Notes under the pieces: generated by a model
What the model was told of the DNA's origin: nothing
The model's database searches: none
The model's input: the letters and a program-made list of their open reading frames with translations, nothing else
Assembly (NCBI GenBank): GCA_048270225.1
Contig: JBLWTG010000006.1
Span: forward strand, 317,034-381,033
Source: Allopusillimonas sp048270225
GTDB lineage: Bacteria; Pseudomonadota; Gammaproteobacteria; Burkholderiales; Burkholderiaceae_B
Direction of reading: 5' to 3'
Length of the DNA: 64,000 nt
In this document: piece by piece, positions 62,992 to 64,000 of the stretch
How the letters are laid out: each line of letters starts with the position of its first letter
Position numbering within the stretch: position 1 is the first letter of the stretch
Translations under genes and position numbers: made by a program

Positions 62992-63923
62992 ATGGCAGTT
63001 AGCGTTCTCGACCTTTTCAAGATAGGCATCGGCCCTTCGAGCTCTCATACCGTCGGCCCCATGAAGGCTGCCCGCATGTTCGCAGAACAACTCGCCCGCG
63101 AGCATCTGATGGATCAGCTCGTTCGCGTGCAGGTCACCCTCTACGGATCCCTGGGTGCAACGGGCAAGGGTCACGGCAGCGACATGGCCGTTGTACTGGG
63201 GCTGATGGGCCAGGAGCCTGACAAGGTGGATCCTGATGCGATTCCCGGCCTGCTGGATGCGGTTCGTCGCGACCGTCAGCTTGTCTTGAATGGCATTCAC
63301 CCCATCGCTTTCGACGCCGACACGGATATCGTCATGAACTGGCGGGAAACACTGCCGGTGCACGCCAACGGCATGCGTATCGAGGCGTTTGGCGCAGACC
63401 ATGGCGTTGTGTGCGCTCGCACGTATTACTCGGTAGGCGGCGGTTTTGTCGTCACCGAAGAGCTGGCGGGTGATGCATCAAGACAGAAAGCCGTTGCGCC
63501 CGGCAACGAGGTACTCCCGTGGCCGTTCAACTCCGGCGAAGATCTTCTGCGGCTTGCTGAGCAGCACCAGTGCAGCATCGCGGACGTCATGCGACACAAC
63601 GAACGCTATTGGCGCCCTGACGAAGAAACCGTAGCAAAGCTGATGCAGATCTGGCAAACGATGCAGGCTTGCGTTGAGCGTGGATGTCGCACTGAAGGCA
63701 TGCTTCCGGGCCGCTTCGAGGTAAAGCGGCGAGCGCCCTTGCTGCTTAAATCGCTGCCGGAAAAGATGCGATACGCGAAGACCCCCTGCTGCTGATGGAT
63801 TGGGTGAATCTGTATGCGCTGGCAGTCAATGAGGAAAACGCCGCCGGCGGACGAGTCGTCACCGCATCGACCAATGGCGCAGCAGGAACCATCCCGGCGG
63901 TGCTTCACTATTATGTGAACTTC
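62992..63923 (+). pseudogene. sdaA: L-serine dehydratase, frameshifted and interrupted
   Basis: Iron-sulfur L-serine ammonia-lyase, normally about 460 residues. The frame from ATG 62992 (GIGPSSSHTVGPM, YYSVGGGFV) is intact to about base 63760, then runs out of family sequence and stops at 63795. Homology resumes in another frame (EDPLLLMDWVNLYALAVNEEN, then STNGAAGTIPAVLHYYV) to base 63923. One missing A in the A-run 63761-63764 explains the shift. The protein then meets the mobile-element end at 63924, so the last third, including the Fe-S cysteines, is lost or lies beyond the element. Confidence 0.85.
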
Positions 63924-64000
63924 TTGACATCCTCCCCTCCCTTAAGTGAGGGGATTCCTACCGTGTTCAGTCCGCAGGGACTGACTCACCTCGGCGGGTT
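63924..64000 (-). mobile_element. Right end of an IS200/IS605-family (TnpB-type) element
   Basis: sdaA similarity ends abruptly and the next bases, read on the minus strand, give the typical 3' end of TnpB-type elements: GAATCCCCTCAC, a hairpin, then GGAGGATGTCAA ending at 63924. Hairpins: 63933-63939 with 63948-63954 around CTTAAG, and 63967-63973 with 63978-63984. No terminal inverted repeat is needed in this family. The transposase or tnpB gene is beyond the window, so class and completeness are inferred. Confidence 0.75.

Noticed and set aside
63755..63800. Programmed frameshift in sdaA
   Set aside because: No slippery heptamer with a downstream structure was seen, and the gene is broken further by the insertion; mutation or sequencing error is simpler.

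Overview
The window reads as a chromosomal segment of a betaproteobacterium of the order Burkholderiales, most like the Alcaligenaceae (Bordetella, Achromobacter, Advenella, Pusillimonas). This is judged from protein resemblance, the high G+C coding bias, the surE-pcm-nlpD block, the Bug-type (TTT) periplasmic binding protein and the TRAP carrier. No rRNA or tRNA gene and no CRISPR array was seen. Genes are densely packed. The only gaps above 300 bases are 44593-45026 and 49301-49916.

Bases 1-25900 are mainly housekeeping. They hold the 3' part of argH, rlmD, a histidine-rich Spy/CpxP-like periplasmic protein, a surE-pcm-nlpD-exonuclease run on the minus strand, plsY, tsaD, a purine permease, a thioredoxin, a DHA2 drug-efflux pump, yigZ, a YbiT-type ABC-F ATPase, an LD-carboxypeptidase with a His-rich N-terminus, tadA, a HAD phosphatase, a fused NAD(P)H-hydrate repair enzyme, a YadGH ABC exporter, yajQ, an acyl-CoA synthetase, an EamA exporter, two small lipoproteins (one an I78 protease-inhibitor homologue) and an AlkA-like glycosylase.

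Bases 26000-37900 are accessory carbon metabolism. A dctPQM TRAP carrier, its FCD/GntR regulator and a divergent isocitrate-lyase-superfamily enzyme share the operator ATTGTATACAA, present once at each promoter region. An SbmA/YddA-like ABC protein and an SDR-RraA gene pair follow. Next comes a MarR-controlled set of a PhzS-like FAD monooxygenase, a DUF3237 protein and a Bug binding protein. These look like uptake and degradation of (hydroxy-aromatic?) acids, but the substrates are not identifiable from sequence.

Bases 37870-49300 carry a very large glycine-rich autotransporter and a glycine betaine/choline-type ABC importer with a tandem-fused permease. Bases 49917-55050 encode an alternative heme-copper oxidase: subunit II with a fused cytochrome c, a subunit I lacking the usual Glu and Lys proton-pathway residues, subunit III, and a tri-heme cytochrome c. 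mntH and mntR follow, divergent around two mirrored MntR boxes.

Bases 57100-62950 hold small redox and electrophile-stress genes (azoR, an AhpD-like protein, GNAT, a MocR regulator, pirin, a YcaC-type hydrolase and its LysR regulator). The window ends in sdaA, which is both frameshifted and cut by what looks like the right end of an IS200/IS605 (TnpB-type) element. The most interesting points are the shared GntR operator, the MarR/PhzS-like cluster, the oxidase variant, the autotransporter with paired cysteines and an upstream operator pair, and the TnpB-type element whose guide region would read into sdaA.
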